Source of the DNA: Flaccisagitta enflata
Taxonomy: Eukaryota > Chaetognatha > Sagittoidea > Aphragmophora
DNA length: 64,000 bases
NCBI GenBank assembly: GCA_965153355.1
Contig: OZ231127.1
Span: 90,148,001 to 90,212,000, forward strand
Reading direction: 5' to 3'
Made by a program: the position numbers and the translations under genes. Shown here piece by piece: positions 1 through 10,281 of this stretch. Position 1 is the stretch's first letter; each line of letters starts with the position of its first letter. A model generated the notes under the pieces. The model did no database searches and was not told the origin of the DNA. It was given only the letters and a program-made list of their open reading frames with translations.

Positions 1-2485
1 CACTGAGATCAATTTCCACAGTTATATTCAAGAAATCGCAATTGTCATCTGTGTATTCAGACAGAAACTTAAGATCCTCACAATTACATGTCACAGCCTT
101 ACCAGCTACGTAAAGCGTATAATCTGAAAAGTTTCTTGGCTTGAGCTCCATTATTATTTTTTTAATTTCTGATTTTAACATTCCTTGAAGACTGTTTCTC
201 AAATCAAGCTTTTCTAAACTTTTAAGGAATGTGATTGAGGAGGCGTCGATACTGGTGAAGTTACATTCCTTTAAGTCCAAAGAAGATACATTTTCGAGCT
301 GCCTAGAAAAATTCAGTGTTTTCAAATGATTTCCAGCGAATTGCAGTTTCCTCAACTGAATTGGAAAATTAACTCTATTCAAATCAACATTTGAAAACTT
401 GTTGTAGCTCAAATCAAGGGAATACAGGGAGTACCACGCCAAACAGGACAAAAGAAAACGATGTATCTTTGCTTCTAGAAATGGTAGAATGATTTTGTAA
501 ACAGGTTCAGAAAGCTCTTAAAAAACGATTTTTATATCTCTATTTTGCCAAAGGCTCATTAAGAAAACTGAATCCCTTTGTATTGTTTAAAGCAAAGTAT
601 AGTTTTTATTTTTAGTTTTTGCTTGTTTTGTTGTATATTGACAAGCATCTTTTTATCCTACTCTCATTTCCAAACAAATGGTGCTACAATCCTGGCAATG
701 GTCTTGAATTAAAGATATTGTGAGGTAGAATCATACCTCTGCAAAAAATGAGAAAATTGTACAATATTGGTTAGGTCCAGAGACTTTTTTGTAAGTTTCA
801 TTACAAAAAAGTTTTATGTGCATTGATAAAAATTTCAATAACTATATTGAATGATACAATTTTGACAAAGGTCATGAGGGAATCCCAATCTTCAGTGTCC
901 TAGCGTAACTGACAAACATTTCTGACCATTTTTTGTCATCTATATGTGAATATGACTTGAAAAATCTAAGGAAAAACCTTGAATTTGGATAGAAATTAGC
1001 ATTTTTTGTTAAAAAAAGGCATTTTTTCATGGTTTTGCTGAGGATATATGTTAACCATGACTAGCAAAAGTCTGTATCATTCAAAAATCGTCTGAAGTTA
1101 TCTTTTAGAAACAGTTTTCAGAAATGATTTTGCACTTCTAGAAGCAAAAATACATCGTTTTCTTTTGTCCTGTTTGATGTGATACACCCTGTATAAACTC
1201 TGATATCCTTTCTCGAAATCGATTGAATCAATTTCATTATGACATATTTTCAATTCTCGGAGATTAGAGAATGTAATTGACATATTTGAACGCCAGTGAG
1301 TTACTAAATTATGTGAAATATCAAAGTGAAACAGGTTCAATGGTGTAATAAACCAGTTTGGCTCCACGCTTATAAACCTATTATTTGAGAGGTTCAAATA
1401 TTTCAAGTAAGTTGGGAAGGAATGCATGCCAATAGTTGTCAAATTGTTGTGACTAAGATCAAGATGTATAAGTCGGGTAAGATTTGCAAAGTGACCCTCA
1501 TGTATTTCACTTAAAGAATTGTGGCTCAACAGCAACTGTTCCAGGTGTGATAATGATGAGAGTGAGTCTGGTTTGAATTCTCTCAACTGGTTGTGTGAGA
1601 GATTGAGATGCAAAAGATCAGTGAGTGATTCAAAATTCACATCATTCACATTTGTTAGATTGTTCCTATCCAAATGAAGCCACCATAATCTCATGTCGTA
1701 GAACGCATTGACTTCAATGCTGGTAAGACCGCAGTTTGTGACATGAACTTCGATGAGCGAGTTTCGTTGGCCATTGAATGTCCCATTCTCAATCTTCATT
1801 AATAAAGGGAGGTTTATTGCCGTAAAGGCTGCTATAGGTATCATTCCTGACAGAAATCCTTCGTGAAATTTAGACAGGTCATCCCCCAGATGTCTCAAAT
1901 GCTTATGATGGTTCCATTGTTCGTCCGATTCCGAACGACCGGTTTTGCCATCAAATGTGACTTTAATTCTTGAAAACTGTGGGGGATTCACAAGATATTG
2001 GTATCTATCCTCATACCAAAAACTGCAATCCTGAGTCCGCGATTGTCCAATAATTTTAGCCTTTCTCATATCCCCAAGCTTTACCTCATGACATGGGGAG
2101 GCTTCAATTGTCTGAACATATTGCAAATCAATGAACCAAGTTTCTTGGCTACATCTACAGGTATAGCTCAACTGGCACGGATCATTGCTATGATTTTTTC
2201 TTTCCATGGGAAATACTGGATTGTGGGAAAGAAATAATTTTCTGCAATTGTTGATTCTCCGATTGATAAAAGAAGCAGTGGTTTTCTTGGGGTAGATGTC
2301 TTCTTGATCATCTTGCTGCAGCTGGAATTTATCATTGATATCATGATCTGGCCCCTGGGATGTTGTCAGATGTTGGTAAACTTGACTTTGAGTTGTCAAA
2401 ACAGGTGGCATTGACGGCCTTGCCACTTGCCATGATTCATAATTGACTTTGGAGGCAGGAGCTTTCCTTTCACTAATTCTTGCTC
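1..2485 (-). pseudogene. LRR-pseudokinase receptor gene, left copy, exon 2 (interrupted, cut by window edge)
   Basis: This is the paralogue of exon 2 at 58424-55423. Positions 1-424 match about 56707-57128 and 1194-2485 match about 57129-58424 with only scattered differences. The frame is open from the exon start at 2485 (acceptor: CT at 2486-2487 on the plus strand) through the LRRNT-like Cys region and about seven LRRs, then enters an inserted element (425-1191) and stops within it at 1098. LRR sequence resumes on the far side and runs off the window edge, so transmembrane and kinase parts are not visible. I infer a pseudogene or a truncated soluble LRR protein, unless the element is spliced out. 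The high identity to the right copy implies a recent duplication. Confidence 0.8.
425..1191. mobile_element. Mariner-like TA-flanked MITE inside LRR exon
   Basis: The element is 767 bp. Its ends are inverted repeats of about 56 bp: 425-480 begins CAGGG and the complement of 1136-1191 also begins CAGGG, with a shared inner block AACAGGACAAAAGAAAACG. TA dinucleotides flank it at 423-424 and 1192-1193. The paralogous site near 57128 lacks it, so this is a filled/empty pair. No transposase frame is visible. TA duplication and long terminal repeats fit the Tc1/mariner superfamily. Confidence 0.88.
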
Positions 2486-2793
2486 CTGAGCAGTTTAAAA
2501 AGTAACGTGGGGTTACAATTTTATTGCGGAGGGGTGGGCTGAGGCATGCATCTCCCCTCCACACACAGACAAGTATATACACGCGCAAACACAAACAACA
2601 TTTTTACACTTTCCAACCTGATCATGACCCACGGACGGACAAATGGATGGACTTGAAATAACCAGACCAAAATAAAAATAATTATGACACAATCGCCGTC
2701 TCTTGCCGCTTAACTGTAAGGAGGGGGCGATTACAAAAATGGTGCATGTCTCTTATAAAGCGACAGAGTGCGTTCACCATTAGTAAATAGTAC
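2486..2793 (-). other. Intron of left LRR gene copy, containing a family A-like repeat end
   Basis: The minus-strand donor GTACTA abuts exon 1 at 2794 and the acceptor TGCTCAG abuts exon 2 at 2485; both junctions are phase 1. The 3' part holds a divergent family A element (a short GTCC tract around 2630 and a tail reading AACCCCACGTTAC near 2505-2520), the same tail seen in repeats at 20430, 38600 and 10330. An upstream ATG at 2594 lies within this repeat-derived sequence and is probably not the true start. Confidence 0.6.
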
Positions 2794-3451
2794 CTCTTGG
2801 TATCCTTCGCTTCCGTAGCGTTGCGCCATAACCAAGTACTCCCTTGGACGAATATTGAGCCGAAGTCGACGCTATCACGGATGAAAACTGGGGTAAACGT
2901 TGGTTTGTTTGATGTTGAGTTGAAGGAATATGACGAGGAGAAAAATTTTGAGGCGACATTGGAGACAATTTGGTGTGATGTTTATGCAGTTTAGCGGTAC
3001 TTTTTTGGTCTCCATGTCTGTTGGAAAATGATGACAAAGGCGGGAATGAGGGTGGCAGCACCACTGAAGGGTAGAGGCGTTCCTTACTTTTAGCGAAACC
3101 ATTAGAGCCGAGTGATACCCGGCGTGATATCGCAGGTGACATGAGTTTTTCATCGGTGAGGAAGTTTTCCTGGACACCATCAGACACCAGTTCCTTGTTG
3201 TAAGATGATGATGATGATGATGATGATGATAATGACGATGATGATGATGACGACGATGACGACGTCGCTGACAAAAACGTAAGGAAAGCAGAAGGTGACG
3301 CTGAGGACGTTTCTCGATCATCTTGATTGGCGTGTAGGCCATTTGTGGTTAGTAGCAAATGACGAGATTCAGCGGACAAAATAAGCGTAAGAAAAATGCA
3401 GAGAGGCAATACTCTTGCTTCCAAGAAAATTATAGTGCGAAGTAACGCCAT
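2794..3451 (-). CDS. Signal peptide and Ser-rich exon 1 of LRR gene, left copy
   Basis: The ATG at 3451 opens a peptide with a hydrophobic core (LPLCIFLTLILSA) ending in AESR, typical of a secretory signal. A poly-Ser tract encoded by a (ATG/ACG)n-like repeat at about 3207-3262 and a basic Ser/Thr/Pro-rich segment follow. The 658-nt exon ends in phase 1 before a GT donor at 2792-2793, matching the phase of exon 2 at 2485. Unspliced, the frame continues a few codons to a stop at 2780 and could instead be a separate small secreted protein. It aligns with 58732-59428; insertions and deletions fall mainly in the Ser tract and one segment near the C-end. Confidence 0.65.
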
Positions 3452-3455
3452 TTCG

Positions 3456-3456
<1 letters not shown>

Positions 3457-3551
<95 letters not shown>
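3457..3551. repeat. (GTT)n microsatellite; (AAC)n leader of LRR gene
   Basis: About 31 GTT units end a few bases from the minus-strand ATG at 3451. In mRNA sense this is a long CAA-type repeat directly before the start codon. The right copy has the same arrangement with about 28 units. Confidence 0.95.
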
Positions 3552-3760
3552 ATATTGTGAGGGAGGAATCACGTTGAATTCGACTATAAATAAGACCATT
3601 TTGTAATTTCATTTTCTATGATTGTCACCTTGTCGACGTCGTTGTCGTGAGGATCGTTCTTTTATCTCTCTAAAATTTCGTTAATGGACTTTGGTTCAGC
3701 CTCTTGATGTTTTAACCCTTCAAATCCGGAAAACTATGCCAACCTTTGGTTTCTAGCAAA

Positions 3761-3977
3761 AACAAGGCCGGATACACGGCTACCGAAGTCGCGTGCGGGT
3801 GGGCAGGGGCCATATTTGAGGCCACTCTATCATTTGGGCAGGAGCAGTAAGGCCAAAGACCCCAAAAACCCAAAAAAAGTAAAGTGTGACAGTAAAGTGT
3901 GACGGACCGACGGACCGACGGACGGACGGACGGACCGACAAAGCGGGTTGTAGAGTCGCGTAGCACGCGACTAAAAA
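3761..3977 (-). mobile_element. Family A element, subfamily 1 (Helentron-associated-like)
   Basis: It reads AACAAGGCCGGATACACGGC at one end, then the subterminal motif GTCGCGTGCGGG, a (GACG/GACC)n tract at 3901-3938, and ends in hairpin AGTCGCGTAGCACGCGACT followed by AAAAA. The right gene copy has a different subfamily at exactly this site (59727-59878). No coding capacity. Confidence 0.75.
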
Positions 3978-4142
3978 AAGATTGTTTCAAGATCAAATCA
4001 ACCTTGAATCAAACCCGGTGGAACATTATTACGCAAATTTAAAACAAGGCCGGATACACGGCTACCGAAGTCGCGTGCGGGTGGGCAGGGGCAATATTTG
4101 AGGTCACTAGACCATTAAGGCAACAGCACTAGGACCAAAGAA

Positions 4143-4690
4143 AACAGGTCGCCCAAGGGCAATATGTGGTCAGCGATACCCGTTGCCCTGCTTTGCATGG
4201 TCCTAAATCGGAATGAGAGGCAGGGCAGCGGCCCCGAAGGGGACAAAGTCCTGTAGAACACAGGGGACTTTCGTTCGTTTGTCCTTCCGTCCGCCCCCCC
4301 AGACCCTCTCAGGCCTGAAATCTGCCCTCCCAGGCCTAAAATCTGCCCTCTCAGGCCTGAAATCTGCCCTCTCAGGCCTTGAATCTGAGAGGGCAGATTT
4401 CAGGCGTGAGAGGGCAGATTCAAGACTTGAGAGGGCAGATTCAAGGCCTGAGAGGGCAAATTCCAGGTCTGAGAGGGCAGATTCAAGGCCTGAGAGGGCA
4501 AATTTAAGGCCTGAGAGGGCAGATTCAAGGCCTGAGAGGGCAGATTTCAGGCCTGAGAAGGCAGATTTTAGGCCTGAGAGGGCAGATTTCAGGCCTGAGA
4601 GGGCCAGGGGGGGACGAACGGACGGACAAACGAACGAAAGTCCCCTGTGTTCTACAGGACTTCGTCTCCTTCGGGGCCGCTGCCCAAAAA
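4143..4690 (+). mobile_element. Family B element with 21-bp minisatellite
   Basis: The head AACAGGTCGCCCAAGGGCAA and GGTCAGCGATACCCGTTGCC leads to the stem-loop GCGGCCCCGAAGGGG and GTCCTGTAGAACACAGGGG. A degenerate 21-bp array (GGCCTGAGAGGGCAGATT type) follows, and the same GC-rich block returns inverted at 4640-4688. Part of the array (4300-4390) is itself inverted. Long open frames here are artefacts of the 21-bp period. Confidence 0.7.
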
Positions 4691-4697
4691 ATCATAA

Positions 4698-5387
4698 AAC
4701 AGGTCGCCCAAGGGCAATATGTGGTCAGCGATACCCGTTGCCCTGCTTTGCATGATTGTGAATTTGTGTGAGGCGAAGCAGGGCAGCGGCCCCAAAGGGG
4801 ACGAAGTCCTGTAGAACACAGGGGGACTTTCGTTCGTCCTGCCTGACAACATTGATGAGATGCTATAGTGCACTGATTGAAGGCCTTCAAGAGTCTGAAG
4901 GCTTTCCCAAGGCTTAAATGGCAATTAGGTATGATTTGAAGCCTGACAGCGCTACTTTGAGGCCTGTAAGCCCTAATTTGAGGCCTGAGAGGGCTAATTT
5001 GTGGCCTGAGAGGGCTAGTTTGAGGCCTGAGAGGGCTAATTTGAGGCCTGAGAGGCCAGGTTTAAGGCCTTACAGGCCATATTTGAGACCTGAGAGACCA
5101 GATTTGAGGCCTGAGGGGCCGGATTTGAGGCCTGAGGGGCCAGATTTGAGGCCTGAGAGGCCGGATTTGAGGCCTGATAGGCCGGATTTGAGGCCTGAGA
5201 GGCCGGATTTGAGGTCTGAGAGGCCAGATTTGAGGCCTGAGAGGCCAGATTTGAGACCTGAGAGGCTGAATGTGTGGTCTGAGGGGCCTGATGGGGGGAC
5301 AAACGGACGAACGGATGGACGGACGGACGAATGAAAGTCCCCCTGTGTTCTACAGGACTTCGTCCCCTTCGGGGCCGCTGCCCAAAA
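4698..5387 (+). mobile_element. Family B element with 21-bp minisatellite
   Basis: It has the same head as the element at 4143, followed by about 15 units of a 21-bp repeat (GATTTGAGGCCTGAGAGG) from about 4935 to 5290, then the inverted tail ending GGGGCCGCTGCCC at 5381. It abuts the previous family B copy almost directly. Confidence 0.72.
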
Positions 5388-5559
5388 AGTAAAACATGAC
5401 CGACCGACGGACGGACGGACAGACAAAGCGGGTTGTAGAGTCGCGTGCACGTGACCAGCCCTCTTAAAAATGTTTTCCTTCCGAGTAGCAGGAATTTGCC
5501 CTTCAAGTCTTCCGACATGAGAATTACAACTCCACGAGTTAAAATACACACTGTACATC

Positions 5560-6250
5560 AAAATTTAAAAGAAACCCCAATTTTTTGCTTTTATTGACCT
5601 ACAAGAACATAACGGGTGGTATTTAAAAAGGTAGCTTTTAATCTTTTTAATATTACTTTTAAAATTTCTCCCAAGTAAAAAAAAATTCTTTAGCTACCTA
5701 GATATGACCGTGGCCTACATATTCCATTATGAACATTTTTTATGAGGATCAATATTTTTCATTTTATCTTTAAAAAACTGAACTGAATTAGGGACCACTT
5801 AAAAAATTTTACTTAAATTTGACTAAAACTTAATGATTTTAATAAAATCTACTTTTGAATGATGATAGTTGAATAAAAGTGAGTCTTAGGAAATTATAAA
5901 AACCAAGATTTTTTTAGTAAAAAGCCAAATGCACATTCAAAACACTAATAATAACTAATTATCACTTTTAGTTATAAATAGGCAATAATGCTCAGAAAAA
6001 ATCATTTTGGTTTACCACACATGATTTGAATTTGTATACTTTAATTATAAATACAAATTCAGAGATTCATCATTTCAAATATTCACATAACAAATATTAA
6101 AGACAGTTTTTCTTTTATTCAGATACAGAGCTACCTTTTTTATGTCCACCCGGTAGTAGAAAACTATCCATGCTTAACTGACTGCCTGTAAAAAATGTAT
6201 CCCTCCTGAAAATTCTAGTCACCAAAATAAGATTGTGATGCCCATAATTG
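5560..6250. other. AT-rich non-coding stretch
   Basis: No gene, long repeat or recognisable element end was found. It lies within the 4.1-kb hAT-like element. Confidence 0.6.
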
Positions 6251-6316
6251 CATATTTAAAAGGATAACACTCTGTCCATTTTTTCCCTTTTCTCCTCCTC
6301 TTTTTTTTCTTCTCTC

Positions 6317-6489
6317 CCTTTTCTTTTTCTTTTTCTTTTTCTTTTTCTTTTTCTTTTTCTTTTTCTTTTTCTTTTTCTTTTTTTTTCTTTTTCTATTTCT
6401 GCTTCTTCTAATATTTCTTCCTCTGCTTCTTCTTTCTCCTCTGCCTCCTCCAAAACCTTCCCGCTCAGCCCAGCCCCTTCCCTTCCAAG

Positions 6490-6537
<48 letters not shown>

Positions 6538-6540
6538 TAT
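6317..6540. repeat. (TTTTTC)n and (CT)n microsatellites
   Basis: A hexanucleotide pyrimidine tract at 6317-6388 is followed by degenerate CT-rich sequence and a CT dinucleotide run at 6490-6540. The minus strand reads as Glu/Lys/Arg-rich frames, which I do not treat as coding. Confidence 0.9.
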
Positions 6541-6993
6541 CTTTCTTTCTTTTTCGTTTATTTCTTCTTTTCCTCCTAGTCCTTCTTTTAGGGTACTCAA
6601 TCAAAAACGGTTGAAATGGTCAAAAATGGTCAAAAATCCGTTTGCGCACATGGATTGACTCGTAATTACATGTATTTTAATAATCAGAACCAGAAATGAC
6701 ACTTTGGATAATTTTCATGGCCCCTTTGTAACCGAATGTGGGTGGAATCCGCCAATGGTTTTCTGGCACTTTTTTTTCCTCGAAAAAATTGGGCCATACC
6801 GAGTTTCAAAATGCGTAAATATGTGCGCGCACACAGGAAAACCTTGCCAGGTGACTAATTTTGATACTGGCTGACACGCTGGCACCAGTCAGATTGCTAG
6901 AGAGTCGAAACAGGAGTGTTATGGTCTCACTTTATGCCAAATTTAAAACGTCTCTTGTTAGGTCAAAAAACTACACATAACTTGCTTCATCAG

Positions 6994-7017
6994 AAAGAGA
7001 GAGAGAGAGAGAAAGAG

Positions 7018-7101
<84 letters not shown>

Positions 7102-7187
7102 GGAAACAGTCAGAAACAGACAGACAGACACCGAGACAGACACCGAGACAGACACCGAGACAGACACCGAGACAGACACCGAGACTT
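6994..7187. repeat. (GA)n microsatellite plus 12-bp tandem repeat
   Basis: GA runs cover 6994-7100. They are followed by about five copies of CAGACACCGAGA up to 7187. Confidence 0.93.
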
Positions 7188-7294
7188 AATTGAATCCTTT
7201 ATAGGGGCGTATTCAAACTCTGTATTAAGGTCAAATAAACAGCAAACAATTTCTTTTGGGCATCTGTCAAGTGTTCTTTTGAAGCAAGCCATAC

Positions 7295-7395
7295 TTTTTA
7301 GTTACGTGCTACGCGACTCTATAAGCCCCTTTTTGGTCTGTTGGTCCGTCTGTAGGTCTGTCCATTCGTCCGTCCGTCCATCACAAATCACTTTA
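7295..7395 (+). mobile_element. Family A fragment (hairpin end and GTCN tract)
   Basis: TTTTTAGTTACGTGCTACGCGACTC is represented here by a hairpin with one mismatch, followed by CTATAAGCCCC and a short GTCC/GTCT tract. The other end is not clear. Confidence 0.6.
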
Positions 7396-7439
7396 AAGGC
7401 ATTTTTTCGCGTTTTTTCAGTTTTGGATATTAGAGAGTG

Positions 7440-7870
7440 GAGTCCACTTATTTAAGTAGCAAGGGGATACCCAAAATTTCTACATAACTTTTATGGAAAA
7501 TATTGATGAAGCCTGAAAAGGTATTATTAAAAGTATATCTTCAATAAAATATTGACTGTGAACAATTTTTATACAAACCAGATAATGATAACTAAACAGA
7601 AATTTGGTAAAAATCTTTGTTTATTTCCGCTTTCCTCCTTCAACCAAAGTTGTCTTACTCAGTAGATTTCATTTAAATATGCTATGGAAAGATGCGATGC
7701 AGACACAGGGTTCGCATTAGAGAAAGTATTTTTTGAAAACGGTTGTCGACAGTATTTAGTGTACTCTATCACATACGTGTGAATCGTGTGTAAGGAAGAA
7801 CTATGAGACACCCTTCTATTTTTTTATATTCGAAAGTTTTTTCAGTATTTTCTCAGCATTGCGATTCTTG
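7440..7870. repeat. Dispersed repeat shared with 46640-47100
   Basis: Both regions contain, in the same order, AATATTGACTG, AACAGAAA, AAAATCTT, AAAGATGCGAT, GGGTTCGCA, TTTTGAAAAC and GACAGTATT. Divergence is substantial, so this is an old family. No frame is conserved between the copies. Confidence 0.6.
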
Positions 7871-8293
7871 TTTTTTTCTCGTTTTTTTTAATGTGTCCTT
7901 TTTTTTCTCATTTTTTTCATTTTCAATGCAATCTTAGAATTTCAATAGATCTTTTGTCAGTTACCAAAAATGAAATTTTCAATAATTTGCATTGTTTTTT
8001 TTATCAATTTGGCTATCTTATGCTATTTTCTGCTTGAATGCAAGTTATGCAATAAAATATTAACTATATTATATCTCAATGACTATTTCAATTTAATCAT
8101 TTAGTTGCAATCATTTTTTATTCTTGACTATGGCTCCTTTTGAAACACAAATGTTGCTTTAGGAAGAACTCTTTGTAAAATCATGTCGCCAGCTATTTTT
8201 AAAACTGTATATACAACTATATAATTGAATCAAGATTTGAAATTCACACCTGCAAAGACGCTTTCTCTCACCGAGGACACTGACTGAGGACAT

Positions 8294-8526
8294 CGGCTAC
8301 CCCAGTCGCGTGCGGATGGGCAGGGGCCGTAATTGAGGTCACCAGATCATTTGGGCAGGAGCAGTGAGGCCAAAAAACGCAAAACCCCCAAAAAGGTGTA
8401 AAGCGTTACGGATGGACCAACGGACGGACGGACAGATAGACGTACAGACGGACGGACTGATGGACCAACGGATGGACGGACGGACAAAGCGGGGTGTAGA
8501 GTCGCGTAACATGCGACTGAAAAAAT
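8294..8526 (-). mobile_element. Family A element, subfamily 1 (5'-trimmed)
   Basis: The sequence starts at GGCTACCCCAGTCGCGTGCGG, contains a (GACG)n-like tract at 8409-8487 and ends in GTAGAGTCGCGTAACATGCG with ACTGAAAAA. The terminal AACAAGGCCGG part is absent. Confidence 0.68.
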
Positions 8527-8657
8527 CGGCTTCTGTATCATCGCAAAAATCGTTCGCGTCAGATCTTTGCTTTGATTCCATGGTGATATTTACTCTTTCT
8601 ACTTCAGACCAAGGCTTACGCAAACGCTGCTAGCTATCGTCAGTATCGCCGAAAATA

Positions 8658-8871
8658 TTTTTAGTCGCGTGCACGCGACTCTACAACCCGCTTTGTCCGT
8701 CGGTCGGTCGGTCGGTTGGTCGGTCGGTCGGTCGGTCGGTCACACTTTACTTTTTTTTATGATTTTATTTCTTTGACCTCACTGCTCCTGCCCAAATGGT
8801 CTGGTGACCTCAAATATGGCCCCTGCCCACCCGCACGCGACTTCGGTAGCCGTGTATCCGGCCTTGTTTGA
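8658..8871 (+). mobile_element. Family A element, subfamily 1, complete
   Basis: The hairpin AGTCGCGTGCACGCGACT sits at the left end, then CTACAACCCGCTTTGTC, a near-perfect (GTCG)n tract, and the tail GCCCCTGCCCACCCGCACGC with GTGTATCCGGCCTTGTTT. The subterminal GCACGCGACT is the inverse of the hairpin arm. Confidence 0.78.
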
Positions 8872-9232
8872 AAAAAGATTTGAATTCAGAATTGTGAGTT
8901 CTACACGATGATTATGCGAAGTTGAGCGAATGGGCCTTAATATGAGCTCAGGGGATGGTATTCCGACAGCGCATCAGTTTTCTACAAAATGTAATGATTT
9001 TCAGCGCAAATAAAACACAAGTATGACCAAGTATGACAGTCTCAAATGATAATCAAATCATATTTTAATTGTTTTCTGTCACATGTTCCATCCGATGAGC
9101 CATTAAGAATTTCCCGCCATCTTTTTTTCTCGACCCTTTTTCTCACATTCGCTGCAGTTTAGTAGCCTACTTCTTTTTCTTTTTCTTTTTTTTCTTTTTC
9201 TTTTTCTTCTTCTTCTTTTTTCGTTTTCTTGT

Positions 9233-9460
9233 TTTTAGATGCGTCCACGCATCTCTATAAGAGGCTTTGTCTGTCCGTCTGTTGGTCGGTCGGTCGGTCG
9301 GTTCGTGGTGATTGAGTTGAGAATGATGAAAATGCATAGAATTTTAGAAATATCTCAGATTATTGCATCATTCCACAAGGTTGATGCAATATTGCATCAT
9401 TCTTAATAAGCTAAGCCGCATGTGGACGCATCGTTGTACCCCAGGGGTACTTGTTCTTTT
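9233..9460 (+). mobile_element. Family A-like element with variant GATGCGTCC hairpin
   Basis: The left end reads AGATGCGTCCACGCATCT, a hairpin with different bases from subfamily 1, then CTATAAGAGGCTTTGTCTG and a GTCG tract. Near the right end GTGGACGCATCG matches the inverse of this variant hairpin, so the architecture is retained while the bases differ. Confidence 0.6.
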
Positions 9461-9889
9461 AATTCTTTTTCTTTTTCTTGTTTTTCTTCTTTCTCTTCTT
9501 TTTCTTTCTCCTCTCCTGCCAAAACCTTCCGACACATCCCCTTGAATTTCCGAGTAGCGGCGCTACCCGCTACTCCATTTTTAAGAGGGCTGCTGACGTG
9601 ACTAAAAAAGACACACCTTTCTATTTCCTGAAAAAACTGCTCTAAAAAGTACTAAAAAATTTTTTCAAAGAAAGTGATTTTGAAGATTTTTAACAAATAT
9701 TTCATTCTAGACCGATCTGTATTTTTATTTCCAAACGAAACAAGATAGAGATACCAGATTAACGCTAAATGAAAGAGGTTTTCAAGGGCTTCAAAATGGT
9801 CTAAGATTTTTATAGGTTTGTTTGATTTTCAATGGCGAAATCAACCATTCAAAAGTGCGTCTTTTTTTAAAATTCGTATAGTAAGTCCA

Positions 9890-10207
9890 TAATTACAAAA
9901 CGAGGAGCAATTGAATAGATTTCCTAAGACAAGTAGTTTTTTAGAAAGTTAAGATTATCGACACTTTTGCTGTAGACGGTGTCCGTTGATGGCGGATAAG
10001 TTAGAGCGGGGATCAATTGTATTGGTCCGTCCATCAGTATGACTCTCTGTCCTTCCATCTTTTTGTCTGTCTGTCCCTCCATCCATCTGTCTGTCTGTCC
10101 CTCCATCCATCTGTCTGTCCGTCCCTCCATCCATCCATCCATCCGTCTGTCCATCCATCCATCCGTGGGTCACGCTCGAGTTTGAAAGCGTGTGTGTGTG
10201 TGTGTCT

Positions 10208-10281
<74 letters not shown>

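Larger units (their letters stand above)
4043..5455 (-). mobile_element. Family A element, subfamily 1, carrying two family B insertions
   Basis: The 5' part (4043-4142) matches the start of the element at 3761: AACAAGGCCGG, then GTCGCGTGCGGGTGGGCAGG. It is interrupted by family B sequence and resumes at about 5388 with the (GACC/GACG)n tract and the hairpin at 5440-5455. The hairpin is itself cut; its last bases with the A-run lie at about 9596-9608, beyond the 4.1-kb insertion. Confidence 0.65.
5456..9594. mobile_element. Large hAT-like element, about 4.1 kb
   Basis: The left end is CAGCCCTCTTAAAAATG and the right end is its inverse at about 9576-9592 (CATTTTTAAGAGGGCTG). Near-matching 8-mers flank it: CACGTGAC at 5448-5455 and GACGTGAC at 9595-9602. 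It splits the terminal hairpin of a family A element. Similarity continues inward (GAGTAGC, GGAATTTG against inverse copies near 9545). The interior is AT-rich with microsatellites and further family A copies; no transposase frame was recognised. Confidence 0.6.
4029..9887. mobile_element. Composite: mariner-like MITE split by nested insertions
   Basis: The outer MITE begins near 4029 (TATTACGCAAATTT) and resumes at about 9603 with AAAAAAGACACACC, ending at 9887 with a GTGCGTC-type terminal repeat next to TA. The right copy holds the same MITE at 59931-60993 without the intervening 5.5 kb. Nested inside are a family A element starting at 4043, two family B elements within it, and a 4.1-kb hAT-like element at 5456-9594. 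Confidence 0.7.

Noticed and set aside
4213-5561. Long open frames with LRPERPD-like or SGLKSGL repeats on both strands
   Set aside because: They arise from a 21-bp minisatellite that cannot create frame shifts; no start context, introns or non-repeat domain support them. The same holds at 42751-45163 and 24815-25577.
6916-7455. Frame of Arg-Glu repeats
   Set aside because: Translation of a (GA)n microsatellite. Similar frames at 6256-6600, 26429-26950 and 60198-60608 were rejected for the same reason.
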